Assembly: GCF_029635795.1 (NCBI RefSeq)
Contig: NZ_CP114280.1
Location: 3,286,001-3,350,000 of the forward strand
Reading direction: 5' to 3'
Origin: Dickeya lacustris
GTDB taxonomy: Bacteria > Pseudomonadota > Gammaproteobacteria > Enterobacterales > Enterobacteriaceae
Length of the DNA stretch: 64,000 bases
Notes under the pieces: generated by a model
Told to the model about the DNA's origin: nothing
The model's database searches: none
The model's input: only the letters and a program-made list of their open reading frames with translations
Shown here: positions 55,674 to 64,000 of the stretch, one piece after another
How positions within the stretch are numbered: position 1 is the first letter of the stretch
Layout of the letters: the number at the start of each line of letters is the position of its first letter
Translations under genes and position numbers: made by a program

Positions 55674-56303
55674 ATGGACAACATTGTTTCCCCTCAAACC
55701 GTTTCACACAGCGCGCTGGAAGATATTCTGGCGCTGTTGATTGGTACGCTGATGGTGTCATTTGGCGTGATTTTATTGCGTCAGGCCGGTGCGTTAACCG
55801 GTGGCACGGCGGGAATGGCGTTTTTACTGCATTATGTTACCCAGCACAGCGCGGTGAAACTGTCGTTCGGCAGCGCGTTTTTTCTGCTTAATCTGCCGTT
55901 TTATTATCTGGCGATCCGCCGTATGGGATGGGCGTTTACCCTAAAAACGTTCTGTGCCGTGGCGCTGGTGTCGCTATTTTCGGATTTGCACCCGCTATTT
56001 ATTCATTTCGATCATCTGCAACCGGTTTATGCCACGTTGTTTGGCAACACGGTGATGGGGCTTGGCTTTATCGTGTTGTTCCGCCATCGCGCCAGCCTTG
56101 GCGGAGTGAATATTCTGGCGCTCTATTTGCAGGACAAAAGTGGAATCCGCGCTGGAAAATTCCAGATGGCGGTGGATGTGAGCATTGTGCTGGCTTCCCT
56201 GTTCGTGGTAAGCATACCGATGTTGCTGGCATCGCTGCTGGGCGCGGCGGTGCTGAACCTGATCATCGCCATGAATCATCGCCCCGGCCGCTATCTTGCC
56301 TGA
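55674..56303 (+). CDS. YitT-family membrane protein
   Basis: A 209-residue membrane protein of the YitT/DUF161 group. About five hydrophobic segments are visible, and the family pattern GTLMVSFGVILLRQAGALTGGTAGMAFL is followed by a FGSAFFLLNLPFYYLA segment. The C-terminal DUF2179 domain found in many longer relatives is absent. Function is not established. It lies 39 bases upstream of tyrB in the same direction and could be cotranscribed. Confidence 0.88.
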   Translation: MDNIVSPQTVSHSALEDILALLIGTLMVSFGVILLRQAGALTGGTAGMAFLLHYVTQHSAVKLSFGSAFFLLNLPFYYLAIRRMGWAFTLKTFCAVALVSLFSDLHPLFIHFDHLQPVYATLFGNTVMGLGFIVLFRHRASLGGVNILALYLQDKSGIRAGKFQMAVDVSIVLASLFVVSIPMLLASLLGAAVLNLIIAMNHRPGRYLA

Positions 56304-56342
56304 TGCATTGCCGAACTTTTTACCTGAGGAGTGTAACCAACC

Positions 56343-57536
56343 GTGTTCCAGAATGTTGACGCCTATGCAGGCGACCCTATCCTGTCGCTGATGGAGAAAT
56401 TCAAGCAAGACCCGCGCACCGATAAAGTGAACCTCAGCATCGGGCTGTATTACGATGGGCAGGGGGTTATCCCTCAGTTACAGGCCGTCAACGCCGCCGA
56501 AGCGCAAATGCAGGCCGAGCCGCATCAGGCTTCGGTTTATTTGCCGATGGAAGGGCTCGCAGCCTACCGTAGCGCAGTGCAAACGCTGCTGTTTGGCGCA
56601 CACCATCCGGCATTGAACGCGCAGCGTATCGCGACGATTCAAACGCTCGGCGGCTCGGGGGCGCTGAAAGTCGGGGCGGATTTCCTCAAGCGCTATTTCC
56701 CGGATTCCGAGGTGTGGGTGAGTGACCCAACCTGGGAAAACCACATCGCTATTTTTGCCGGTGCTGGTTTTAATGTGCATACCTACCCCTATTTTGACGC
56801 CGATACGCTGGGCGTGAATATCGAAGGGATGATTAGCGCGCTAAAACAGCTGCCGCCGCGCAGCATTGTGCTGCTGCATCCGTGCTGCCATAACCCGACC
56901 GGCTCGGATTTGACGCACGCCGAGTGGGATCGCGTGGTTGAAGTGCTGATTAGCCGTGAATTGGTTCCGTTTTTAGACATCGCCTATCAGGGCTTTGGCG
57001 GCGGTATGGACGATGATGCCTATGTCATTCGCGCGATTGCCAGCGCAGGCCTGCCCGCGTTAGTCAGCAATTCGTTTTCCAAAATCTTCTCGCTGTATGG
57101 TGAGCGCGTGGGCGGGCTTTCTGTGGTGTGCGAAGACAGCGATGCTGCTACGCGCGTGCTGGGCCAATTAAAAGCGACGGTGCGCCGCAACTACTCCAGC
57201 CCGCCGAATTTCGGGGCGCAGATTGTCTCGCGTGTGCTTAACGATGCTGCGCTTAATGCCAGCTGGCAGGCGGAAGTGGAAGCGATGCGCGTGCGTATTC
57301 TGGCCATGCGCCAGACGCTGGTTGATGAGCTGAAAAAGGCGCTGCCGCAGCGTAATTTCGACTACCTGCTGACCCAGCGCGGTATGTTTAGTTACACCGG
57401 ATTTAGCGCCGCGCAAGTTGATCGTCTGCGGGAAGAGTTTGGCGTGTATCTGATAGCCAGTGGCCGCGTGTGCATGGCGGGCCTGAATCTTCAGAATGTT
57501 AAACAAGTGGCAGCAGCATTCGCTGCGGTGCAGTAA
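56343..57536 (+). CDS. tyrB: Aromatic amino acid aminotransferase
   Basis: A 397-residue class I aminotransferase. It starts at a GTG ([19 protein letters not shown]), as in E. coli TyrB, with GAGGAGTG upstream. PLP-binding features are visible: [11 protein letters not shown] and the Schiff-base lysine in [16 protein letters not shown]. It makes Tyr, Phe and Leu from their keto acids. The gene stands in its conserved place near alr and dnaB, and a terminator follows it. Confidence 0.96.
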   Translation: MFQNVDAYAGDPILSLMEKFKQDPRTDKVNLSIGLYYDGQGVIPQLQAVNAAEAQMQAEPHQASVYLPMEGLAAYRSAVQTLLFGAHHPALNAQRIATIQTLGGSGALKVGADFLKRYFPDSEVWVSDPTWENHIAIFAGAGFNVHTYPYFDADTLGVNIEGMISALKQLPPRSIVLLHPCCHNPTGSDLTHAEWDRVVEVLISRELVPFLDIAYQGFGGGMDDDAYVIRAIASAGLPALVSNSFSKIFSLYGERVGGLSVVCEDSDAATRVLGQLKATVRRNYSSPPNFGAQIVSRVLNDAALNASWQAEVEAMRVRILAMRQTLVDELKKALPQRNFDYLLTQRGMFSYTGFSAAQVDRLREEFGVYLIASGRVCMAGLNLQNVKQVAAAFAAVQ

Positions 57537-57575
57537 ACCATCTGTCAGACAAGTCAGATAGCTATGAAAGATTAA

Positions 57576-57604
57576 CCCCGCCGCATTATGGCGGGTTTTT
57601 TTTG
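57576..57604 (+). terminator. Rho-independent terminator of tyrB
   Basis: A CCCGCC/GGCGGG stem with a seven-base loop is followed by eight or more T residues. Confidence 0.9.
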
Positions 57605-57668
57605 GATAATAAAAATCTGGAAAATAAGTAATAAAATAATTAAAATTATAACAATCAAATAAAAGAGA

Positions 57669-58361
57669 ATGATGATGAAAAATATTATTATACATTGCGG
57701 GATGCATAAAACAGGCACAACGGCTATTCAGCACTTCTTGATGGAAAATAATTCTATTTTAAATAAACATAACATCGATTATTATAAAGGTATACACCTT
57801 CCTTATAATCATGTTGAACTGCACACCTCATCTCTTCGCCCGGAAAGAATGACGCCATTTAAGCTTTCCATGCCGATTGATGATTATGATGAATATCGTC
57901 GAAAAATAGAAATGTCTATTTCGACGTATTTATCTGAAACGCCTTTTGAAACGTGTATTTTCTCTGCTGAGGGAAACTCTTATATCCGTTATGAGGATGA
58001 GATGGCACGACTGCTGGCATTGTTTCCCGGTTGTCATGTAACCTTTGTCTTTTGTTTCAGAAACAAAGAGGATTATTTTATTTCCTATCAGAAAGAACTT
58101 ACTAAGCATAATCCGCCACCGACTAACGATAGAAATAACTTTGCCTATTCTGGTAAAGATCACTGGCTGCTAGATTATGACAGTAAAAAACAGTTCTTTA
58201 TTGATGCTGTGGGTAAGGATAATGTTCTTTTTATGGATTATGATGAGGCAATAGCCAGGGATGGGAATGTCATTCCCGAGTTCTTACGCACAATTGGTAT
58301 ATTCGATGTGTTTAGCGGAGAGCCGTGGGGGAATTATTTTCACAATAAAACAGTAATATAA
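57669..58361 (+). CDS. Sulfotransferase-like protein, AT-rich, probably acquired
   Basis: About 230 residues. The start could be any of three in-frame ATGs (57669, 57672 or 57675); the last is best spaced from AAAAGAGA. The N-terminal IIHCGMHKTGTTAIQHFL is the PAPS-binding P-loop of sulfotransferases (HKTGTT core). A second family-like region is VTFVFCFRNKEDYFISYQKE, where Arg and Ser contact the cofactor 3'-phosphate in relatives. The coding sequence is clearly AT-rich compared with tyrB and pheC on either side, suggesting transfer. The acceptor is unknown; surface glycans are possible. Confidence 0.75.
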   Translation: MMMKNIIIHCGMHKTGTTAIQHFLMENNSILNKHNIDYYKGIHLPYNHVELHTSSLRPERMTPFKLSMPIDDYDEYRRKIEMSISTYLSETPFETCIFSAEGNSYIRYEDEMARLLALFPGCHVTFVFCFRNKEDYFISYQKELTKHNPPPTNDRNNFAYSGKDHWLLDYDSKKQFFIDAVGKDNVLFMDYDEAIARDGNVIPEFLRTIGIFDVFSGEPWGNYFHNKTVI

Positions 58362-58506
58362 TTTATGGTTCAATTCATTGGGCTTCATGATGATATGTCG
58401 ATGTGCTAACAGCCAGGCTTATGATCTGCTCAGTGAATAGGACTATGGCCGTTATTGCAGAAATGAAAACTACGGTTATCGCTGACTCCCTGTGTAAGGA
58501 TTTGGT

Positions 58507-59286
58507 ATGAATAAATATAATTTACCCATTTTTTCTTTCATCCTGTCGCTGGGATTCGCGGGAGGGGCCAGCGCGGCGTCTCATCTTGATGCAGTTCAGG
58601 AACGTGGCGTGTTAAAGGTATGCACGACCGGTGATTATCGCCCGTACTCCTCGCTGAATGGTGAGGGAGGCTATGAGGGCATTGACATTGAAATGGCGCA
58701 GTCGCTGGCAAAAAGCCTGGGTGCAAAAGTTGAGTGGGTGAAAACCAGTTGGAAAACCCTGATGCCGGATTTTCAGTCGGGCCAGTGTGATATCGCCATG
58801 GGCGGGATTTCCGTTACGCTGGATCGCCAGAAAAAAGCGTTCTTTTCCAGTACGCTCGATGTGGATGGCAAGATCCCGCTGGTGCGTTGTGTCGATAAAG
58901 AGAAATACCAGACGCTCGGGCAGCTTAATCAGCCGTCTGTCAGGGTGATAGAACCCGCTGGCGGTACTAATGAGGCGTTTGTGCATGCCCGTTTGCCGAA
59001 CGCGCAACTGATGCTGCATGACAATACGACGATTTTTCAGCAACTGGTGGATAAGCAGGCTGATGTGATGATTACCGATGCGTCAGAAGCGCTGTATCAG
59101 CAAAAGCGCTATCCCCAGTTATGTGCCCTAAACCCGGATGCGCCGCTTCAGTATGGGGAAAAGGCGTATATGTTGCCGCGCGACGATATGAGCTGGAAGT
59201 TATATGTCGATCAGTGGCTGCATTTATCTAAGGCTAACGGGGAATACCGGAGGATTATTTCTGAATGGGTGGCTAAACCAGAGTAA
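58507..59286 (+). CDS. pheC: Periplasmic cyclohexadienyl dehydratase
   Basis: A 259-residue secreted protein with a signal peptide (about residues 1-24, ending GGASAAS). The fold is that of a type 3 solute-binding protein, but close similarity (from memory) to Pseudomonas aeruginosa PheC is seen in VCTTGDYRPYSSLNGEGGYEG, MPDFQSGQCDIAMGGISVTL, PAGGTNEAFVHARLPNAQL and TTIFQQLVDKQADVMITDA. PheC converts prephenate or arogenate to phenylpyruvate or phenylalanine in the periplasm. The nearby aroP and tyrB fit such a role. The alternative is an amino acid ABC binding protein, but no ABC genes adjoin. Confidence 0.82.
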   Translation: MNKYNLPIFSFILSLGFAGGASAASHLDAVQERGVLKVCTTGDYRPYSSLNGEGGYEGIDIEMAQSLAKSLGAKVEWVKTSWKTLMPDFQSGQCDIAMGGISVTLDRQKKAFFSSTLDVDGKIPLVRCVDKEKYQTLGQLNQPSVRVIEPAGGTNEAFVHARLPNAQLMLHDNTTIFQQLVDKQADVMITDASEALYQQKRYPQLCALNPDAPLQYGEKAYMLPRDDMSWKLYVDQWLHLSKANGEYRRIISEWVAKPE

Positions 59287-59528
59287 TATATCGAAAAAGT
59301 CGTGTAAGTTAATGTAATTTAGTGCATTGAAACTTTATGTCAGTGGATTATTTTTTTATTGCGCACCAGAAGCGTATCTTTGCTTACCTTTTGGTGCTTT
59401 TTTTCTTCAAAAAAATTGATGGTGCTCGGCAAATTAACTCGATTTTAACAGCCTCATAACGGCGTTATGCTTCTTCACATCGAAGGCTGACTGACCTTCC
59501 TGACCCGAATAACTTAAAGAGGCTTATC

Positions 59529-59777
59529 ATGAAATCGATTAAAACTGTTGTTGCTGCTATCGCTCTGGCTACCGTTTCTTTTGGCTCACTGGCGGCGACT
59601 GAAGTGCAATCGGCACAGAGTCGCGATCTGGGCACCGTGTCGGCAACAGGCTATACGCTTGATGACCTACAGACTCAACTGTCGGCTAAAGCGGATGCCG
59701 CTGGCGCAAAATCATTCCGTATCATCTCTGCGACCGGTGATGATCAGATGCGTGCCGTCGCTGAACTGTATAACTAA
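59529..59777 (+). CDS. Small secreted DUF1471 (YahO/BhsA-type) protein
   Basis: An 82-residue protein with a signal peptide (residues 1-23, ending GSLAAT) and a DUF1471 domain (LGTVSATGYTLDDLQTQLS, then KADAAGAKSFRIISA). Enterobacteria have many paralogues linked to stress or biofilm. AAAGAGGCTTATC precedes the ATG. Its specific function is unknown. Confidence 0.88.
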   Translation: MKSIKTVVAAIALATVSFGSLAATEVQSAQSRDLGTVSATGYTLDDLQTQLSAKADAAGAKSFRIISATGDDQMRAVAELYN

Positions 59778-59846
59778 TTACCGTGTCTTTGTTGACCGAG
59801 TATTCCCTCGCTGGTTGTTAGCCGCCTGTGACAAGGCGTAGAGCGA

Positions 59847-59885
59847 GAAAGCCCGAGCCCCGGATTATCCGGGGTTCGGGCTTTC
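59847..59885. terminator. Strong hairpin terminator between convergent DUF1471 gene and alr
   Basis: GAAAGCCCGAGCCCCGGA pairs with TCCGGGGTTCGGGCTTTC around a TTA loop, flanked by short A and T tracts. It could serve both convergent genes. Confidence 0.8.
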
Positions 59886-59936
59886 TGGCGTTTGCTACAG
59901 CACGTCAGCGCATAGCGTGCGAGGAAAGGGAAACAC

Positions 59937-61013
59937 TTAACCGACGTATTCCAGATGGGTGCGCAAGGTAAGCCGCGTGATGAGCTCATAAGCGCTCATG
60001 CCATTATGGGCGGCGACCTGCTCAACCGGCAGCGGCCCGCCCCATAAAATGACCTCATCGCCCACGCTATCCTGTGCGTCCGGCCCCAGATCAACGGTTA
60101 TCATATCCATCGAGACCCGGCCTGACAGCGGCACGATACGGCCATTCACCCAGACCGGTGTACCGGCTTTGGCATCACGCGGGTAGCCGTCGCCATAACC
60201 GATTGCAATCACGCCAAGACGCGTATCGCGCGGGCTTAACCAGGTGCCGCCGTAGCCCACGGTTTCGCCAGCACGGTGCTCGCGAACGGCTATCAAGTGT
60301 GAGGTTAACGTCATGGCGGGCTGAAAATCCCACTGACGGGCATCGCCTTCTCCCAGCGGTGACACGCCGTAGAGAATAATGCCGGGACGCACCTGATCGC
60401 GGTGCGCCTGTGGCCAGAGCAGGATGCCGCCAGACGCGGCGATAGATTGCAGGCCCGGTTTGTGGTGTGTGAAGGCATCAAAGCAGGCCAGTTGTGCTTC
60501 GGTAGTGCCCGCCTGCGGCTCATCGGCCCGGCTGAAGTGACTCATCAGGTTCACCGGTTGCACCACATTAGCGCAGGCACACAGCCGGGTATAAAACGCC
60601 TGCGCCTGCTCCGGGTGAACGCCGAGGCGGTGCATGCCGGTGTCAATTTTCATCCAGACCGTGAGCGGATGGGGCAAGTCCGCCTGCTCAAGCGCTGCCA
60701 GTTGTTCTTCGCTGTGTACGGCTGTTTCCAACTGATGTTGCGCCAGCAAGGGTAAGTCATCGGCGCAAAAGAAACCCTCTAGCAGCACAATGGGTTTCGT
60801 GATGCCAGCCTCGCGTAATGCCAGCGCTTCGCTGAGGCGAGAGACGCCATAGCCATCGGCGTCGCAAAAAGTATGGGCCGCTTCCAGTGCGCCATGCCCG
60901 TAGGCGTTGGCTTTGACAATCGCAATCACCCGGCTGTGTGGCGCGAGTTGCCGGATGCGATGCAGGTTGTGGCGTAGCGCCTGGCGGTCAATGACGGCAG
61001 TTGCCGTTTTCAT
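59937..61013 (-). CDS. alr: Alanine racemase
   Basis: A 358-residue PLP enzyme that converts L-Ala to D-Ala for peptidoglycan. The PLP lysine lies in [16 protein letters not shown] near residue 34, and the catalytic Tyr region in [26 protein letters not shown] and GDEVILWGG are family motifs. It sits 34 bases downstream of dnaB in the same direction, as in E. coli. Confidence 0.97.
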   Translation of the reverse strand: MKTATAVIDRQALRHNLHRIRQLAPHSRVIAIVKANAYGHGALEAAHTFCDADGYGVSRLSEALALREAGITKPIVLLEGFFCADDLPLLAQHQLETAVHSEEQLAALEQADLPHPLTVWMKIDTGMHRLGVHPEQAQAFYTRLCACANVVQPVNLMSHFSRADEPQAGTTEAQLACFDAFTHHKPGLQSIAASGGILLWPQAHRDQVRPGIILYGVSPLGEGDARQWDFQPAMTLTSHLIAVREHRAGETVGYGGTWLSPRDTRLGVIAIGYGDGYPRDAKAGTPVWVNGRIVPLSGRVSMDMITVDLGPDAQDSVGDEVILWGGPLPVEQVAAHNGMSAYELITRLTLRTHLEYVG

Positions 61014-61047
61014 TCTGAGTCCTTAGTGCGTGGATGGGTATCCACAG

Positions 61048-62455
61048 TTATTCGTCATCATATTGTGGCCCGGCGTAATTATCGAAACGCGACCACTGCC
61101 CGTTAAAGGTCAGACGCACAGAGCCAATCGGCCCGTTACGCTGCTTCCCTATAATGATTTCCGCGATGCCTTTCAGATCGCTATTTTCGTGATACACCTC
61201 ATCACGGTAAATGAACATAATCAGGTCGGCATCCTGCTCGATAGAGCCGGATTCACGCAGGTCAGAGTTGACCGGGCGTTTATCCGCACGCTGTTCCAGG
61301 CTGCGGTTAAGCTGTGACAGCGCGATGACCGGCACTTGCAATTCTTTTGCCAATGCTTTGAGCGAGCGGGAGATTTCGGCGATTTACCAGCGTGCGGTTA
61401 TCTGACAGTGACGGCACCCGCATCAGTTGCAGGTAGTCAATCATGATGAGGCTCAGGCCGTCGTGCTCGCGAAATACCCGGCGTGCCCGCGAGCGCACTT
61501 CGGTGGGCGTCAGGCCGGAGGAGTCATCAATGTACATGTTGCGCTTTTCCAGCAGCAACCCCATGGTGCTGGAGATGCGCGCCCAGTCTTCATCGTCGAG
61601 CTGGCCGGTACGGATGCGGGTCTGATCAACGCGCGACAGCGAAGCCAGCATACGCATCATGATCTGTTCGCCGGGCATCTCCAGGCTGAAGATCAACACC
61701 GGTTTTTCCTGCGTCATCGCCGCGTTTTCGCACAGGTTCATGGCGAAAGTGGTTTTCCCCATCGAGGGGCGGGCGGCGACGATAATCAGGTCGGATTTCT
61801 GTAATCCGGCGGTCTTTTTGTCCAGATCCTGATACCCGCTCGACACGCCGGTCACGCCGTCGTGCGGGCGTTGATAGAGCTGCTCAATGCGTGAAACGGT
61901 ATCTTCCAGAATCCGGTCGATGCTTTTCGGGCCTTCGTCTTTGCTGGCGCGGTTTTCGGCAATCTGAAACACGCGCGATTCCGCCAGATCCAGTAATTCT
62001 TCACTGCTGCGGCCTTGTGGGTCGTAACCGGCGTCGGCGATTTCGTTGGCGACGGCAATCATCTCTCTGACGACCGCGCGTTCGCGCACGATGTCGGCAT
62101 AAGCACCGATATTGGCCGCACTTGGCGTGTTTTTCGCCAGTTCAGCCAGATAGGCAAATCCACCGGCAGAGTCCAGCTCGCCTTTTTGCTCCAGCGACTC
62201 TGACAGGGTTATCAGGTCAATCGGCTTGCTCATTTCCAGCAGGCGTTGCATTTCGGTAAAGATAAGCCGATGAGCGCGGTTAAAGAAGTCGTTCGCACTG
62301 ACGCGCTCGGCAACATTATCCCAGCGCTCGTTGTCGAGCATTAAGCCGCCGAGCACGGATTGCTCTGCCTCAATCGAGTGCGGCGGTAGCTTTAAACCTT
62401 CTACCTGACGGTCGCGGGTGTCTGTCGGTCTGGAGGGGGATTTTTTTTCTGCCAT
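61048..62455 (-). pseudogene. dnaB: Replicative DNA helicase DnaB, interrupted by a one-base frameshift
   Basis: The gene encodes the replicative helicase but is split into two frames. Frame one (61307-62455) has the N-terminal primase-interacting domain (KLPPHSIEAEQSVLGGLMLD) and the RecA-like core with Walker A ARPSMGKTTFAMNL and Walker B LIMIDYLQLM. After SDNRTL the frame derails because CTGGTAAATC replaces the expected CTGGAAATC: an extra A on the plus strand at 61386. The rest (from [10 protein letters not shown] through [16 protein letters not shown] to the [11 protein letters not shown] end) continues in the other frame. Without the extra base the product would have 468 residues, matching E. 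coli. Because dnaB is essential, a sequencing or assembly error is the likeliest cause. Confidence 0.9.
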
Positions 62456-62577
62456 GAAACGCGTTCTTTACCGGTTGATTTACCTTTAGGGGTGGGAGCA
62501 TTGTATATCCGAAAAGCGGAATGACATATGCCTGTCGGTATTTGCAGGCAAACAGGTGAGGTTATTGAGGAGGTTAT

Positions 62578-63567
62578 ATGGCTAAACGTATTCAATTCAG
62601 CGACCACGGCGGCCCGGGAGTGCTGGAGTATGTTGATTACACGCCGCGTGAACCCGGCTTGAATGATGTACAGGTGGAAAACCACGCTATCGGAATTAAT
62701 TATATCGATACCTACTTCCGTGCCGGTTTGTATTCGGTGCCCGCACTGCCTTGCGGGTTGGGTACGGAGGCCGCCGGTGTGGTGGTGAAAACCGGAGCGA
62801 ATGTGAAGCACCTGAAAGTGGGCGACCGCGTAGTGTACGCGCAGGCCGCGCTCGGGGCGTACAGCGAATACCATAACGTACCTGCCGATAAAGTGGCCTT
62901 GTTGCCTGATAGCATCAGTTTTGAGCAGGCGGCCGCGTCGTTTCTCAAAGGGTTGACGGTGTATTACCTGCTGCGCCAGACCTATGAAATTAAGCCCGGC
63001 GAGGTGTTTTTGTTCCATGCGGCCGCAGGCGGCGTCGGGCTGATTGCCTGTCAGTGGGCAAAAGCGCTGGGCGCGAAATTGATTGGCACCGTGGGGTCAG
63101 ACGAAAAGGCGGAACTGGCGTTGCAGGCCGGAGCCTGGGCGGTGATTAATTACCGTACTCAGGATATTGCCCAGCGCGTACTGGAATTAACCGGTGAAGC
63201 GAAAGTCCCGGTGGTGTATGACTCGGTTGGCAAGGAGACCTGGGAAGCGTCGCTTAATTGTCTGCAACGTCGCGGCCTGATGGTCAGCTTCGGGAATTCT
63301 TCCGGCCCGGTGACGGGGGTGAATTTGGGGATTCTCAATCAGAAAGGGTCGCTGTATGTCACACGCCCGTCGCTATTTAGCTACATCACTACCCGTGAAG
63401 AGCTCGAACAGGCAAGCCAGGCGCTGTTTACGATGATAACGAGCGGCGCGATTAAGGTGGACGTGCCGGACAGCCAGCGCTTTGCGCTTGAAGATGCCCA
63501 GTCAGCCCATCGGGCGCTGGAAAGCCGCCAGACTCAGGGGTCCAGCCTTTTGATTCCCGGCCTGTAA
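62578..63567 (+). CDS. qor: NADPH:quinone oxidoreductase
   Basis: A 329-residue zeta-crystallin-like enzyme of the MDR superfamily, very close to E. coli Qor: VQVENHAIGINYIDTYFRAG, GLGTEAAGVVVKTG, FLFHAAAGGVGLIACQWAKA (NADPH-binding) and RRGLMVSFGNSSGPVTGV. It reduces quinones by one electron and has no zinc ligands. It is divergent from dnaB, as in E. coli, with a GAGGAGGTT ribosome-binding site. Confidence 0.95.
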   Translation: MAKRIQFSDHGGPGVLEYVDYTPREPGLNDVQVENHAIGINYIDTYFRAGLYSVPALPCGLGTEAAGVVVKTGANVKHLKVGDRVVYAQAALGAYSEYHNVPADKVALLPDSISFEQAAASFLKGLTVYYLLRQTYEIKPGEVFLFHAAAGGVGLIACQWAKALGAKLIGTVGSDEKAELALQAGAWAVINYRTQDIAQRVLELTGEAKVPVVYDSVGKETWEASLNCLQRRGLMVSFGNSSGPVTGVNLGILNQKGSLYVTRPSLFSYITTREELEQASQALFTMITSGAIKVDVPDSQRFALEDAQSAHRALESRQTQGSSLLIPGL

Positions 63568-63581
63568 GCCTGCGCTAAAAA

Positions 63582-63605
63582 CAACGCCTCCAGATGGAGG
63601 CGTTG
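63582..63605 (+). terminator. Probable terminator of qor
   Basis: CAACGCCTCC and GGAGGCGTTG pair around ATGA-like loop bases, 15 bases after the qor stop codon. The T tract is short. Confidence 0.6.
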
Positions 63606-63644
63606 TTTACTGAGGCGCTGTTTACTGAGGCATTGTTTACTGAG
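63600..63644. repeat. 15-bp tandem repeat, three copies
   Basis: Three near-identical copies (GCGTTGTTTACTGAG, GCGCTGTTTACTGAG, GCATTGTTTACTGAG) lie head to tail after the qor terminator. Confidence 0.9.
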
Positions 63645-63880
63645 GTATTGCCGTGCGATTTCAGCGCGGGCTGACTACGCAGGTATTTCATCAACCGTGA
63701 TGCCACGGGCTGTATTGTAGGGTACAGCGGTATCACAACGTGTGAGGTGCCAGCGTTGGCGTTGTCATCATTGACATTGTTGTTGCCTGCACACATTGTT
63801 GATGAAACTTGTCGATGAAACCGATACCAGTAAGCTTATCACCGGGCTTTGGAAAAAAATCTTTGCTGGCGCACAATTCC

Positions 63881-63922
63881 GGCAGGTCCGGCAGGTCCGG
63901 CAGGTCCGGCATGTCCGGCATG
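63881..63922. repeat. 9-bp tandem repeat
   Basis: GGCAGGTCC occurs three times, then GGCATGTCC and a partial GGCATG. Confidence 0.9.
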
Positions 63923-64000
63923 CGGCCTGCCGGGTATTTCAGCGATGCACGCGTGCCGTTTGCCTGCGGCGGGCGCTTAATAGCGTCGCAGCGTTTTTTT

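Larger units (their letters stand above)
63568..64000. other. Gene-less end of window with short tandem repeats
   Basis: No convincing gene is seen after qor. The stretch holds a terminator-like hairpin, a threefold 15-bp tandem repeat and a 9-bp tandem repeat. A gene could begin beyond the window. Confidence 0.5.

Overview
The window looks like chromosomal DNA of a soft-rot enterobacterium of the Pectobacteriaceae, most likely Dickeya. This rests on backbone gene order (ssb/uvrA, yjbQ, tyrB, alr, dnaB, qor, as around the E. coli uvrA-dnaB region), protein similarity recalled from E. coli homologues, fairly high GC, a pectin-type sugar catabolism operon and a type I-F CRISPR-Cas locus. No tRNA, rRNA, IS element or prophage was recognised.

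Region 1 (1-6417, + strand) is a sugar uptake and degradation operon: the 3' part of an unidentified, probably polysaccharide-related protein, a GH105-type unsaturated glycuronyl hydrolase, an ABC ATPase, two MalF/MalG-type permeases and a LacI-family regulator. No solute-binding protein lies in the window; it may be upstream.

Region 2 (6592-29881) is the most unusual part: a 22-kb, all-minus-strand contractile injection system (CIS) of the Afp/PVC (eCIS) type. In transcription order it holds a DUF4255 cap/terminator-like protein, an unknown 272-aa protein, one sheath, two gp19-type tube proteins, a DUF5908-like small protein, a LysM-type hub protein, a VgrG-like spike, PAAR tip, gp25, a very large baseplate J-like protein, a fibre-like protein, a second baseplate protein, a 1273-aa tape measure and an 821-aa envelope protein (signal sequence, peptidoglycan-binding motif, GH18-like region, C-terminal membrane helices). 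No AAA+ ATPase (Afp15/Pvc15) is in the cluster. A convergent 257-aa orphan with a Gly-Cys/His arrangement reminiscent of deamidase toxins sits at one end, and a divergent small secreted protein at the other. Together they suggest a CIS that may be anchored in the envelope, with a candidate effector.

Region 3 (30068-40044) is backbone: an atypical SDR, a flavin-reductase-like protein, divergent ssb and uvrA sharing an SOS-like box, yjbQ, a CACHE-GGDEF diguanylate cyclase, a 1.1-kb gene-less stretch with tandem and palindromic repeats, and a methyl-accepting chemotaxis protein.

Region 4 (40155-53078) is a complete type I-F CRISPR-Cas locus: cas1, cas2-3, csy1, csy2, csy3 and cas6f, flanked by two arrays (41 and 18 repeats) whose leaders face the cas genes and whose old ends point outwards. 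A relic mini-array lies between cas2-3 and csy1. The whole locus is bounded by inverted copies of a roughly 250-300-bp sequence that includes the terminal degenerate repeat.

Region 5 (53196-63567) has an aromatic amino acid theme: aroP, a divergent Lrp-type regulator, a YitT-family membrane protein, tyrB, an AT-rich sulfotransferase-like gene and a periplasmic cyclohexadienyl dehydratase (pheC). A YahO-like secreted protein, alr, dnaB (carrying a one-base frameshift, probably a sequence error because the gene is essential) and qor follow. The last 430 bases hold only short tandem repeats.
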